Positions 25,393 to 34,577 of a DNA stretch of 64,000 bases are shown here, in pieces. Source of the DNA: RHKX01 sp963784885 (GTDB lineage: Bacteria; Actinomycetota; Thermoleophilia; Solirubrobacterales; 70-9); assembly GCA_963784885.1 (NCBI GenBank), contig CAWATA010000006.1, positions 186,001 to 250,000 of the forward strand. The letters run 5' to 3'. The position numbers and the translations under genes are program-made. Every line of letters begins with the position of its first letter. Position 1 is the first letter of the stretch. Under the pieces are notes generated by a model that was not told the DNA's origin, made no database searches, and saw nothing but the letters and a program-made list of their open reading frames with translations.

Positions 25393-26794
25393 TCAGCGCC
25401 GGCGTCCCGAAACCCGGAGCAGCATCATCTTGACCCGGTGCTTGAACTGCAGGTAGGCCCGCCGTCCCGGCGCGAGAACGAGCAGGCGGACGAGCCTCCC
25501 GGCCCGAGCGCCGGCGCCGGCCCGGTCGATCGCCTTCTCGACGTACCAGTCGTTCACGCCGGTGGTCCGCAGGTAGCGGTATCCGTGGCGGTACATGTGG
25601 GCGAGCAGCCGCGGCACGGGCCACGGGTAGTTGCGCTCGACGATCACGAAGTCGGGTCGCCACCGCCGCAGGTCGAACCCGTCGAGCACCTGCATCTCGT
25701 GCCCCTCGACGTCGATCGTGACGAAGTCGATCCGCTCGAGCCCGGCCCGCTCGGCGATCTCCGTCAGGGTCGCGGCCGGGACCGTGATCGATTCCGTCGA
25801 CCGCGAGCCCGTCAGCCCCTCGGAGCTCGCGGCGGTGGCGCCGGTCGAGCGAGAGCGAGGAGTGGTCGGAGAGCTCCGATCGCTCGAACGAGACCGCCGG
25901 CGGCGAGCCGGGGCCGACCGCGGCCGCCTGCACCACGCGGGAGCCCGGGCGGTTGTCGGAGCAGACCCGCGCCGTCACCGGGTCGGGCTCGACGAGGACG
26001 CCGGTCCAACCGCGGCGCTCGAACAGGTAGGTGTTGCTGTTGCGGAGGCCGTCGTGCGCCCCGACCTCGACGTAGACGCCCGAGTCCCGCCCGGCGAAGT
26101 GCTCGACGAGGATCAGATCCTCGCCGTACTGGGCTCTCGCGTCCGCATCGCCGGCCGCTCCCTCGCCTCCGCGCCCGACCTCCTCCGAGATGTGGTCGGG
26201 GTGCAGCAGCGAGACCGGGTCCCACTCGCCCGGCGCCAAGTTCGCCGACCGGGCGAGCGCCGCATCGACGGAGGAGCCCGCGGCGGCGGCCGCGGCGGCC
26301 GCCGGATCCCAGGGAAGCGAGAGCATGTCGACGAGCTCCCGGAGGGCCGGCTCCGGCTCGTCGACGAGCCGCCGGTAGTCCTGGACGAAGACGCCGAGCT
26401 GCGCCCACCGCGATTCGTTGAGCCGGTCCTGGATCCAGCGCGGGTCGTCGTCGATCGCCGCTTCGCCGATCCCGAACTTGCGGGCCATCGAGGCCCGGCG
26501 CTCGCGCTCGTCGCGCCGGGTCGATACCGGGATCGCGGCGCCGGACTCCACGAGCGGCACCCAGGCTTCCGGTCGCTCGAACCCCATCGGGCCCTCGGCG
26601 ACGTGATGGGACTTCACGACCCCGAGTCCCTCGACGCGAGGCAGCGAGTCGAGATCGTCGGGCTCGAAGTAGCCCAGGCGACGCCCGAGCCCGAGCTGCT
26701 CGAGATAGATGCCGAGCAGGTTGTACTGCAGGGTCGAGCCGCTCCTGTAGCCGCCGGCGGCGACCACCCACTGCGGTGTCGCTTCCGGGCTCAC
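25393..26794 (-). pseudogene. Sulfotransferase-FkbM methyltransferase fusion, frameshifted
   Basis: The gene starts with GTG at 26794 (GTGA overlap with the upstream GT). Residues about 1-190 are sulfotransferase-like: VAAGGYRSGSTLQYNLLGIY is the phosphosulfate loop. Residues from about 240 form an FkbM methyltransferase: AQYGEDLILVEHFAGRDSG, VYVEVGAHDGLRNSNTYLF and GVLVEPDP. The frame breaks near 25845-25860 (in a CTCG-rich stretch). The true C-terminus, ERIDFVTIDVEGHEMQVLDG to RVSGRRR, is in another frame and stops at 25393. The span is one base over a multiple of three. It may be a real defect or a sequencing error. The intact protein would add sulfate and methyl groups to a glycan. Confidence 0.8.
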
Positions 26795-27912
26795 CGGGCC
26801 AGGACCTCCGCGTAGACCTCCTCGTAGCCCTTCATCATCGACTCGAACGAGTACCGCTCCTCGACCGCACGCGCGACCGCGCCGCGGTCAGCCGCCCTCG
26901 GGGGGCTCGCCAGCGCGGCGGCGATGGCGCCGGCCAGCGCCGCCGGGTCTCCCGGCGGCACCAGCGCGCCGCCGCCGAGGCTGCGGACGATCTCGGGCAT
27001 GCCGCCGACGTCGCTGGCGAGGACGGGCGCCCCGAGATAGATCGCCTCGAGCAGGGCGAGCCCGAAGGCCTCGGCCAGGCTCGGGAAGACGACCAGGTCG
27101 GCGACAGCCATCAGATCGTGGATGTCGCGGCGGAAGCCGAGGAACCGGACCTCGTCCCCGATTCCGATCCGGCGAACGTGATCCTCGTAGTCACCGCGGG
27201 CCGGGCCCTCTCCCGCGAGCAGCAGGCGAACCGGCGGCCCGCCGCCCCGGTTCAGCCGGGCGATCGCATCGAAGAGCTCGAAGTGGCCCTTCTCGGGATG
27301 GAAGCGCGCCGGATGAAGGACGAGCCGAACTGAATCGTCCCCATCGTCGAGCGAGGAACGGAGCGCCCGAAGCTCGTCCTCGCCCGAGGTCGTGATCCGC
27401 GCGACGTCGACGCCGTTGGGGATCGTGCGGACGCGGGCGGGATCGGCCCCCTCGTCGTCGATCATCACCTTCGCGGTGTGCGCGGAGACGGCGATCACGA
27501 TCTCCGACCAGCGCGTCACGAGGCGGTCGAGCCGCACGTGCCAGTGCTTGTCCATGCGGGCGTGGTAGTTCGAGTGATGCCGGGTCGAGACGCGGTGCAT
27601 CCCGAGCGAGCGGGCGACCCCGAGCCCGAGCAGCGAAGGCTCGAAGAGGTGCGTGTGGACGATGTCCTCGTTCCCCGCGAGCCGGCGGCGCAGCCGCTCG
27701 GCGACGAGCGGCAGCCCGCGCCGGGATGTCGCCCCGCCGCTCCAGACGGGCACTCCGAGCGATTCCATCTCCCTTACGAGAAGCGGGTCGGCGGCGTAGA
27801 TGGTCCCGATCGTCATCTCGAACAGCCCGCGGTCGTGCCAGCGGGCGAGCTGCGGGAAGAACCCGCTCGTGTCGCCGGACTCGACGACGTGAAAGACTCT
27901 GACCCGGGCCAT
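26791..27912 (-). CDS. Glycosyltransferase, GT4-like
   Basis: A 373-residue GT4 enzyme. It begins MARVRVFHVVESGDTSGFF and has VHTHLFEPSLLGLGVARSLG and the histidine-rich TRHHSNYHARMDKHWHVR. The donor-binding half has LHPARFHPEKGHFELFDAI and PSLAEAFGLALLEAIYLGAP (about residues 288-307), the family E-x7-E motif. It shares one base with the upstream GT2 stop and overlaps the start of the sulfotransferase/FkbM gene, so all are in one operon running from 28937 down. Confidence 0.88.
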   Translation of the reverse strand: MARVRVFHVVESGDTSGFFPQLARWHDRGLFEMTIGTIYAADPLLVREMESLGVPVWSGGATSRRGLPLVAERLRRRLAGNEDIVHTHLFEPSLLGLGVARSLGMHRVSTRHHSNYHARMDKHWHVRLDRLVTRWSEIVIAVSAHTAKVMIDDEGADPARVRTIPNGVDVARITTSGEDELRALRSSLDDGDDSVRLVLHPARFHPEKGHFELFDAIARLNRGGGPPVRLLLAGEGPARGDYEDHVRRIGIGDEVRFLGFRRDIHDLMAVADLVVFPSLAEAFGLALLEAIYLGAPVLASDVGGMPEIVRSLGGGALVPPGDPAALAGAIAAALASPPRAADRGAVARAVEERYSFESMMKGYEEVYAEVLAR

Positions 27913-28937
27913 CAGGCGGGCACGCCCTCCGAGTAGGCGACGAGCCAGTCGAGGGCGCGGTCCTCGCCCTCGGCGGGGGTCACCTCGACGTGCGCCGAGG
28001 ATCCGAGCCGGTCGGAGCCGACGGTGTCGCGGGACCGCGAGATCCGATTGGCGAGCGCCGATCCGATCGCGCGAAGCTGCGTCGACGGGCTCGAGCGGGC
28101 GCCGCGCGCGATGCAGCGAAGCCCCTCCCCATACCGGCCGTCATGCAGGTGGCAGCCGGCCGCGACGCTGAACTGCCGAGCGAGGATCCGGCGCTTCGCG
28201 CGCTCGACCGCAGGCGGATTGTCGGGATCGGAGAGCGCCCGTTCGAGCATCGCGATCGAGTCGGTCTCGACCAGCGCCGGATCGGTGCTCATCGAGGACC
28301 CGTGAAGGCGATAGGCGATCAGCGGCTCGCTCACGCACTCGAGCCGCCCGGCCCGAGCGAGGCGAATCCAGAGGTCCCAGTCGGCCGTGAAGCTGAGCCG
28401 CTCGTCGAAGCCGCCGAGGTCGCGGAGCACATCGCGCGAGGCGACCACCGAGCTCGGCGATCCGATCAGGTTGCCCTCGAGGAAGAGCTGGTCGAGGAGG
28501 TCGGCCGGGAGCGATGGCCGGCGCACGGCGAGCGGTCGCAGGCCGTCGTCGACGATGACGGCGCCGCTCGATACGGCGACGGCTCCCGCCGCAAGCCGGG
28601 TGCGCTGCCGCTCCAGCTTCGCCGGCGCGAAGAGGTCGTCGGAGTCGAGGAAGGCGATGCAGGCGGCGTTCGCCGCCTCGATGCCGCGGTTCCGCGCGGC
28701 GCTGACGCCGGCGTTCGGCTGCCGGATGTAACGGACCGCGTCGCCGAATCGGCGCACCACCTCCCCGGTGCCGTCGGTCGAGCCGTCGTCGACGACGATC
28801 ACCTCTTCGGCCGGGCTCGTCTGCCCGAGGACCGAGTGGAGCGCCTGCCCGACGTGGGCCTCGCCGTTGAACGCCGGGATCACCACCGAGATCGACGGGT
28901 CGGCGAGTGTGCGGCCGCTGCGAGCGGGCGTCGTCAT
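27912..28937 (-). CDS. Glycosyltransferase family 2
   Basis: A 341-residue GT-A glycosyltransferase. It has the family opening ISVVIPAFNGEAHVGQAL, then VIVVDDGSTDGTGEVVRRFG (about residues 45-64), and the metal-binding DxD in IAFLDSDDLFAPAKLE. FTADWDLWIRLARAGR resembles the acceptor ED/DW motif. It is inverting in known members. It is the first gene of a four-gene run with overlapping ends and lies 19 bases downstream of a sulfotransferase gene. Confidence 0.88.
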   Translation of the reverse strand: MTTPARSGRTLADPSISVVIPAFNGEAHVGQALHSVLGQTSPAEEVIVVDDGSTDGTGEVVRRFGDAVRYIRQPNAGVSAARNRGIEAANAACIAFLDSDDLFAPAKLERQRTRLAAGAVAVSSGAVIVDDGLRPLAVRRPSLPADLLDQLFLEGNLIGSPSSVVASRDVLRDLGGFDERLSFTADWDLWIRLARAGRLECVSEPLIAYRLHGSSMSTDPALVETDSIAMLERALSDPDNPPAVERAKRRILARQFSVAAGCHLHDGRYGEGLRCIARGARSSPSTQLRAIGSALANRISRSRDTVGSDRLGSSAHVEVTPAEGEDRALDWLVAYSEGVPA

Positions 28938-28956
28938 CGGCTGCGGACGGCGATCA

Positions 28957-29808
28957 TCAACTTGCCCACAGATCGAGTTCGATGGATCCGAACTCGGCTG
29001 CGGCGCGCTGCGCCTGCTCCTCGATCAGCGGGCGCGCGTATCGCATGACATGGTCCGGGACCTCGGCTCGGTAGCCCGCCCCCGGAACCCAGTCGCCGCG
29101 CTCCTGAGCCGGCACGAGACCGGGATCGAGGTCGAGGAAGTCGAAGGTGCGCCGCAACTCCCCGTCCGGGTCGGCCCTGCATCTCTCGTACTGCAGGACG
29201 AGCACCCGGTCGGCGGGGAACACCGCGAAGACGTCGCTGAGGCGATCGAAGTAGAGGCTGCTCTCGATCGAGCGCCGCAACGAGTGGGTGTCGACGATCC
29301 GGCCCGAGGTGCGGATGTGGTTCAGATGAGAGAGGAACCGGGGCACCGGGCTGCGGAGCAGGATCAGCACCTTCGCCGCGGGAGCGGAACGGGAGACCAG
29401 CTCGAGAATCCATCGATCCTGGATGTAGGACGGAGTCCACTCGCCCCGCCGCTTGCCGGGAGGCCGGCCGAACCAGGCCGCGTATTCGGCGGCGGCCGAG
29501 TCCGTGAACTGCCGGTCCGCGAACCCGTCGAAGTAATGCACTTCCTTGTGGACGCGAGGATCATCGAACACGTCGGGGTGCCTGGCGATCTGCTTGTACC
29601 ACCACGAGGTGCCCGACTTCATCGCTCCGACGCCGACGAAGTCCGGCGGGCCGAGCTCGTGCCCGGCGATCGGGTCGGGGGGACCGGCGTCGATCGCCCA
29701 GCGCCGCTCGGCGACGCCCCGCAGTCGCCGATCGAGGTATGTCGGCAGCCTGCGGCTGATGCCCGCCCTGGCGCGACCGGGGACCAGCCGACGCATGCTT
29801 CTCGGCAT
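28957..29808 (-). CDS. Sulfotransferase
   Basis: A 283-residue sulfotransferase from ATG 29808; TTG 29817 and ATG 29796 are alternatives. The phosphosulfate loop is FVGVGAMKSGTSWWYKQIAR (about residues 58-77). It has KEVHYFDGFADRQFTDSAAA, TPSYIQDRWILE and the 3'-phosphate motif VLILLRSPVPRFLSHLNHIR (about 146-165). The N-terminus is basic (RRLVPGRARAGISRRLP). It forms an apparent operon with the GT2 gene below and another sulfotransferase above, and would sulfate the glycan made by this locus. Confidence 0.85.
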   Translation of the reverse strand: MPRSMRRLVPGRARAGISRRLPTYLDRRLRGVAERRWAIDAGPPDPIAGHELGPPDFVGVGAMKSGTSWWYKQIARHPDVFDDPRVHKEVHYFDGFADRQFTDSAAAEYAAWFGRPPGKRRGEWTPSYIQDRWILELVSRSAPAAKVLILLRSPVPRFLSHLNHIRTSGRIVDTHSLRRSIESSLYFDRLSDVFAVFPADRVLVLQYERCRADPDGELRRTFDFLDLDPGLVPAQERGDWVPGAGYRAEVPDHVMRYARPLIEEQAQRAAAEFGSIELDLWAS

Positions 29809-29859
29809 TCCTCTCAAGGCAGATCGGCGACGGAACTTACCTGTTCCCGATCGGTGTCA

Positions 29860-30792
29860 TCACCGCGGGACATCGCCCTCCCAGCCCCAGATCCGGCGGA
29901 AGTCCTGCGCCGTGGCCGCGGCGAGGCGGTCGACGCTCGGAGCGAAGAAATCCCGCAGCGCGTCCCGGGTGACCGGATCGAGCGCCTCCCGCTCGGCGAC
30001 TGCGACCTGGGTCGCGGACCGGAGCGAGCCGCCGGCACGGGCCGCCGCGCGGTCGCCCATCAGCCGGCGGGCCAGCGGCTTCAGCGGGTTGCTGTCGCGA
30101 AGGAACCAGTTGACGGCGCCGGCCAGCCGCACCGACCGCGGCCTCGAAGCGACGTTCCTCGCTTCGATTATCGGCACCTCCGCCGCCCCGTCGAGCCCGA
30201 GCCATTCGAGGAGGCCGTCGACGGTGCCGCGCGGATCGCCGCGCAGCGCCTCGACCGCGACGACGCGGACGTCGGCGGGCCCGAAGTGGCGCAGCAGCCG
30301 ATCGAGGTGAACGTCGTAGCGGCCCCAGGTGAGATAGATCCGCGTCCTCCAGTCGCTCTCGGGAACGCGCCCGTCGAGCATCTCGGCGACGAGCTCGGGG
30401 AACGGCGCCTGCCGCGCCCCGAAGGAGGTCTCCATCAGATAGGCGGAATGGGCCCGGGCGACCGGGTCGCGAACCGTGAGGATCACCTTGCAACGCGGAT
30501 TGGCGGCGGCGATCCGGGCGACCTCCTCCTCGTCGCAGCACGCGGTCGCGTGCTTGGCCAGCAGCATCGCCCCGGGCTCGGCATCGGCGAAGTAGCGCTC
30601 GAGCAGCACCCGGCCGGTGGGCTCGAACTGCTCGCTGTCGGGTGCGTAGAACGGGCACTCGAGCTGCGGGTGCGTCGCGATCCCGGGGTGCTCGGCGAGC
30701 TGATCGCGGAGCGACGTCGTCCCGCATTTGTGCATGCCGGCGATCATGCAGCCGAGCAGGTCCGTCGCCTGCGGTGACGTTGCCGAGGACAC
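29860..30792 (-). CDS. Sulfotransferase
   Basis: A 310-residue sulfotransferase with a GTG start at 30792. It has the loop MIAGMHKCGTTSLRDQLAEH (about residues 16-35), the conserved KHATACCDEEEVARIAAANP segment, and the 3'-phosphate motif VILTVRDPVARAHSAYLMET (about 103-122). It is not a close copy of the sulfotransferase gene just downstream. Together with the genes at 20.2, 26.8 and 29.8 kb this makes four sulfotransferase-type proteins, which points strongly to a sulfated product. Confidence 0.86.
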   Translation of the reverse strand: MSSATSPQATDLLGCMIAGMHKCGTTSLRDQLAEHPGIATHPQLECPFYAPDSEQFEPTGRVLLERYFADAEPGAMLLAKHATACCDEEEVARIAAANPRCKVILTVRDPVARAHSAYLMETSFGARQAPFPELVAEMLDGRVPESDWRTRIYLTWGRYDVHLDRLLRHFGPADVRVVAVEALRGDPRGTVDGLLEWLGLDGAAEVPIIEARNVASRPRSVRLAGAVNWFLRDSNPLKPLARRLMGDRAAARAGGSLRSATQVAVAEREALDPVTRDALRDFFAPSVDRLAAATAQDFRRIWGWEGDVPR

Positions 30793-30809
30793 GGGGTCAG
30801 TGCCCTCGG

Positions 30810-31184
30810 TCAGGGATGCCCGCCCGCGGCGGGGCCATCGTCGAGGGCGCGGAAGGCGAGGCGCAGCCCCCGGCTGTGCACCTCGGGGTAGAGGTCGAGC
30901 CGCTCGAGGGGCCCGTCCCCGACGTAGACGACCAGCCCGCGGTCGCGGCAGCGCCCGAGGGCCTGCTCGAGGTCGGCCGCGGTCGCGTCGTCGGCGACGA
31001 AGGCGAGATCCGCCTTCTGGCCGCCGCCGGCGGCGGCGATGCCGCGCGCTCGCAACTCCATCGCCAGCGCCGTTCCGACGGGGCCCGAGCCGACCGCGGC
31101 GGTCATGCCGGGAGCGGCCGGGATCGAGTCGAGGACGGAGCGCGCGAGCTCTGCGTGCTCGGAGAGCTGGGGAGCGGCGCTCAT
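30810..31184 (-). CDS. Small protein resembling the end of a zinc-type dehydrogenase
   Basis: A 124-residue protein, with ATG 31184 overlapping the stop of the upstream gene (ATGA). The sequence VGSGPVGTALAMELRARGIA followed by GLVVYVGDGPLERLDLYPEV resembles the C-terminal part of a medium-chain dehydrogenase, where GG-V-VG and YP-xHxx-G segments close the domain. It lacks the catalytic domain, so it is probably a truncated relic or a small partner of the upstream 716-residue protein. I do not assign a function. Confidence 0.6.
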   Translation of the reverse strand: MSAAPQLSEHAELARSVLDSIPAAPGMTAAVGSGPVGTALAMELRARGIAAAGGGQKADLAFVADDATAADLEQALGRCRDRGLVVYVGDGPLERLDLYPEVHSRGLRLAFRALDDGPAAGGHP

Positions 31185-33331
31185 CGGCCGGCTTCCTCGT
31201 AGCAGCGGTCGATCGTGGTCTGGACCGCGAGCGCGGCCTCCCCCGTGACCGGCATCTCGGTCCCGTCGAGGATCGCGTCGGCGGCGGCGCGGAACCACCG
31301 CGTCCGGTCGGAGGCGGTATGGGTCGGCCCCAGGGCCGAGCGGACCAGGGCGGCGTCGGCGCCCGCCGGCAGGCGCAGCTCCGGCAGGACCTCGAGACGG
31401 CCCTCCGTCCCGATGACGGTCAGCTCGTTGAGCGGAGGGCCGGCCGTCGCCGACGACGCGGTCACGGCGCCGATGACGCCGTTCTCGTACTCCATGGTCG
31501 CGGCGATCGTGTCCTCGACGGCGACATCGTGCAGCAGCGTGCCCATCGACGCGCCGGCCGAGGCGACCGTGCTGCCGGCCAGCACGTCCATCGCATAGAG
31601 CACGTGGCAGGCGTTCATGATCAGGACCCCGCCGCCCGCCGTCTCAGGGCGCGAGCGCCAGTCGCCGCTGGCGCGACCGGTGAAGCCCCCGGCCCAGTAG
31701 TCCTCGCCCCGGCCCTCGATCCAGCGGGCGACCACGCAGACGACCCGTCCGATCCTGCCCTCGTCGATCAGCCGCCGGGCCGCCCCTACGTTCTTGTTGA
31801 TCGATGTCGTGTACGCGACCGCGAGGCGGACACCGGACTCCCTGCAGGCATCGATGATCGCCTTCGCCTCAGCCCCGTCGAGGGCGAGGGGCTTCTCCAT
31901 GACCACGTGCTTGCCGGCCTTCGCCGCGGTCAGCGCCAGCGGCAGGTGAAGATTGTGCGGAGCGGCGATCAGCACGGCGTCGACGTCCACCTGCCCGAGC
32001 CCCGCCTCGAGCTCGCTCGCGACGGCGCTGCCGGTCCCCGCGGCCACGCTCCGGGCCAGATCGACGCTCGGATCGACGGCCAGCGCAACCGTCCCGGCGC
32101 CGCTGAGAGCGATCGACTTCGCGTCCTTGATCCCGATGTCGCCGCAGCCGACCACGGCGAAGCGGACCGAGCGAGCGTCGGCGCGAGGCGGCATCGCGCG
32201 GTTCACGAGGGCGGGCTTGGAGGTCAGCCGGCGCGAGACGCGGCCGGCGATGCGGACCCGGCTGGACTGCCGGGTCGCCGGGGCGGGCTCGCTCGACCAG
32301 TCGACGAGCACGCCGACCGAACCCGGGCCGCCCGCCTCGCCCGCGTACCAGGAGGCCAGATCGGCCGGCGCCGCGATGTCGGTGATCAGGTGCTCGCAGT
32401 CGATGCCGCCGGCCGCGAGCATCCGCAGGAACGCCTCACGCTCCCTCTGCAGCGTCCAGCCCCCCTCGCCGCCTTCCGGCGGCAGCGAGTTCATGTGAGC
32501 GCCGAGGAAGGTGATCCGCTTCCTCGCCCAGGCGCCGACCGGGGGATCCTCGATCGCGCCCCTGGTGCTGCCCGCGAGGACGATCGTTCCGCCCGCGGCG
32601 GCGAGCCGGGCCGAGGCGACCGCGCCATCCGGGGTGCCGGTGAGGTCGATGACCACCGGCGCGCTCGGCCAGCCGGCCTCATCGGGGTGCTCGGCGAGCG
32701 CGAACACCGGGATGCCCGCTCGCTCGGCGGCCTGCAGCCGGGCGGCCGAGCGGTTGACGAGCGTGACGTCGTGTCCCGCCGCGACGGCGAAGGAGGCCGC
32801 CAGGAAACCGAGGGCTCCCGCGCCGACGACGATGATCGGCTCGGAGCGTGTGAGCCCGAGACGGCGGATCGACTGAAAGGAGATCGCAGCGAGCTGGTGG
32901 AAGGCCGCCTGCTCGAGCGGCACGCCGTCGGGGATCCGGACCGACTGGTTCGCCCGGACGCAGACGACGGATGCGTGGGGGCCGGTCGTCGCGACGAGCT
33001 CGCCCGCCTGCGGGCCCGCGTTACCTCCCGCCGCGATCACCCTCCCGACCTGGCTGTAGCCGGGGACCACGGGGTACTCGGCCCAGGTCGTCTCGCCGCG
33101 GAAGATCGCGCCCTCCGTCCCGCGGCTGACGGCTGTGAACAGCGTCCGGACCAGGATCTCGTCCGGGTTCGGGTAGGCCTCGACGAAGCTCGCCACCTCG
33201 CAGCCGCCGGGCCCGCCGATGACGATCCGGGTGCCGCGGGCGACGCCCCGCTCGTCGACCGCGTCGAGGATGTGGGGCCGCCACCGCGGAGGGACGGCAC
33301 GGCCGACGGCGGTTCGGAGCGACCCGCTCAT
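31181..33331 (-). CDS. Bi-domain oxidoreductase: zinc-type dehydrogenase + Gfo/Idh/MocA
   Basis: A 716-residue fusion. Residues about 30-345 are a medium-chain dehydrogenase: the substrate domain has TAVSRGTEGAIFRGETTW, and the Rossmann motif is IIVVGAGALGFLAASFAVAA (about 165-184). Residues about 395-716 are a Gfo/Idh/MocA oxidoreductase: FAVVGCGDIGIKDAKSIALS, then AAPHNLHLPLALTAAKAGKH and VVMEKPLAL. Bi-domain proteins of this kind are seen in polysaccharide clusters; the exact sugar reaction is unknown. The gene is coupled to the 124-residue protein below, and the GT gene at 33351 lies 19 bases upstream. Confidence 0.86.
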   Translation of the reverse strand: MSGSLRTAVGRAVPPRWRPHILDAVDERGVARGTRIVIGGPGGCEVASFVEAYPNPDEILVRTLFTAVSRGTEGAIFRGETTWAEYPVVPGYSQVGRVIAAGGNAGPQAGELVATTGPHASVVCVRANQSVRIPDGVPLEQAAFHQLAAISFQSIRRLGLTRSEPIIVVGAGALGFLAASFAVAAGHDVTLVNRSAARLQAAERAGIPVFALAEHPDEAGWPSAPVVIDLTGTPDGAVASARLAAAGGTIVLAGSTRGAIEDPPVGAWARKRITFLGAHMNSLPPEGGEGGWTLQREREAFLRMLAAGGIDCEHLITDIAAPADLASWYAGEAGGPGSVGVLVDWSSEPAPATRQSSRVRIAGRVSRRLTSKPALVNRAMPPRADARSVRFAVVGCGDIGIKDAKSIALSGAGTVALAVDPSVDLARSVAAGTGSAVASELEAGLGQVDVDAVLIAAPHNLHLPLALTAAKAGKHVVMEKPLALDGAEAKAIIDACRESGVRLAVAYTTSINKNVGAARRLIDEGRIGRVVCVVARWIEGRGEDYWAGGFTGRASGDWRSRPETAGGGVLIMNACHVLYAMDVLAGSTVASAGASMGTLLHDVAVEDTIAATMEYENGVIGAVTASSATAGPPLNELTVIGTEGRLEVLPELRLPAGADAALVRSALGPTHTASDRTRWFRAAADAILDGTEMPVTGEAALAVQTTIDRCYEEAGR

Positions 33332-33350
33332 GTGCGCTGGTTCCCGTGCA

Positions 33351-34577
33351 TCAGGCTGAGATTCTCACGTCCCGCTCGGAATCGGGGCTCGCCGCGCCGG
33401 AGCCGCCGCCGAGCAGCTCGCTGTAGATGCCGTCGATCGCGCGGCGGAGGCTCGCGTAGGAGTAGGTGTCGAGGATTCGGCCGCGCGCCCGCTCGCCGGC
33501 CGCGATCCGAGCGCCGTCGTCGCGGGCCAGCTCCGCCAGCGCGGAGGAGATCGCCGCCGTGTCGCCCGCCGGGACGACGGCTCCGCAACCCGGCTCGACG
33601 ACCTCCGCGACTCCGCCGACGTCGGTGGCCACCGCCGGCAGCCCCGCGGCGCCGGCTTCGATCAGCGATACCGGGGTCCCCTCGTTGTCCGAGCTCAGAA
33701 CGCCCAGGTCGGCGGCGGCGAACAGCGCATCGAGGTCGGACCGGTAGCCGAGCCAGGAGACCCGGTTCGCGATTCCGAGCGTCCGGGCCCGGGCCTCGAG
33801 CTCGGTGCGATCCGGCCCGTCGCCGACGACGAGCAGCCGCAGCCGCGGCACCTGCTCGTACGCGCCCGCGAACGCATCGAGGAGCCGGTCGACGCGTTTG
33901 ATCGGCGCGATCCGGCCGACGAAGATGCAGGCGACTTCGGCCTCGCCGATGCCGAGGTCGCTCCTGGTCCGCTCGCGGAGTCCGTCGGCCGGCTCCGCGA
34001 TCGCGTCGAGGTCGAGGCCGAGCGGGACCCGCGTGAACTTCTCCCGTGGGGCGACCCCCAGCCGCACGAGATCGTCGATGGTTGCCTCGCTGACACCGAT
34101 CAGCCGATCCGTTACCCGTGCGAGGCCCGTTTCGAGGCGGCGATAGAGGGCCGCGCGGCCGGGTCCGAAGTAGCCCTCGAGCACGTGGCCGTGAAAGGTG
34201 TGGACGACCTTCGGGCGGCCCCCCCGGGGAAACGCGGCGACGATGGCGCTGCGCCCCATGAAGCCGGCCTTCGCGGTGTGCGTGTGCACGATGTCGGGGC
34301 GGAAGCCTCTGATCAGCTTCACCAGGCTCGCGATCGCCCGCGAGTCGTAAACCGGCGAGATCGGCTGGATGAGCGTCGGCAGGTACCGCATCGTTGCGCC
34401 CTCCCGCTCCGAGAGGAACGCGGCCGACCGCTCCCCCTCCGGGATCCTCCCGTGGACGAGCAGCGTCTCGTACCGATCGGGGTGGAAGCGACGCCCGCTC
34501 AGCAGGGCCGCCTGATGCGCGGGCCCCCCCATGTTGAGGCGGGCGATGACGCGCAGGACTCTGGTTCGGCGCCTCAG
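33351..34577 (-). CDS. Glycosyltransferase, GT4-like, probable CTG start
   Basis: A 408-residue GT4 enzyme. No ATG, GTG or TTG is available near the family-like N-terminus RRRTRVLRVIARLNMGGPAH. The likely start is CTG at 34577-34575, overlapping the TGA of the upstream gene, with GGAG 8 bases before it. The protein has VHTHTAKAGFMGRSAIVAAF, HTFHGHVLEGYFGPGRAALY, the donor region FVGRIAPIKRVDRLLDAFAG and SSDNEGTPVSLIEAGAAGLP with its E-x7-E pair. A longer frame to 34742 lies opposite its upstream neighbour and is not family-like. Confidence 0.82.
   Translation of the reverse strand: MRRRTRVLRVIARLNMGGPAHQAALLSGRRFHPDRYETLLVHGRIPEGERSAAFLSEREGATMRYLPTLIQPISPVYDSRAIASLVKLIRGFRPDIVHTHTAKAGFMGRSAIVAAFPRGGRPKVVHTFHGHVLEGYFGPGRAALYRRLETGLARVTDRLIGVSEATIDDLVRLGVAPREKFTRVPLGLDLDAIAEPADGLRERTRSDLGIGEAEVACIFVGRIAPIKRVDRLLDAFAGAYEQVPRLRLLVVGDGPDRTELEARARTLGIANRVSWLGYRSDLDALFAAADLGVLSSDNEGTPVSLIEAGAAGLPAVATDVGGVAEVVEPGCGAVVPAGDTAAISSALAELARDDGARIAAGERARGRILDTYSYASLRRAIDGIYSELLGGGSGAASPDSERDVRISA

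Noticed and set aside
30728..33901. A 1057-codon open frame on the plus strand
   Set aside because: It is antisense to the bi-domain dehydrogenase gene and its neighbours, with no recognisable motif; the minus-strand proteins have clear families.
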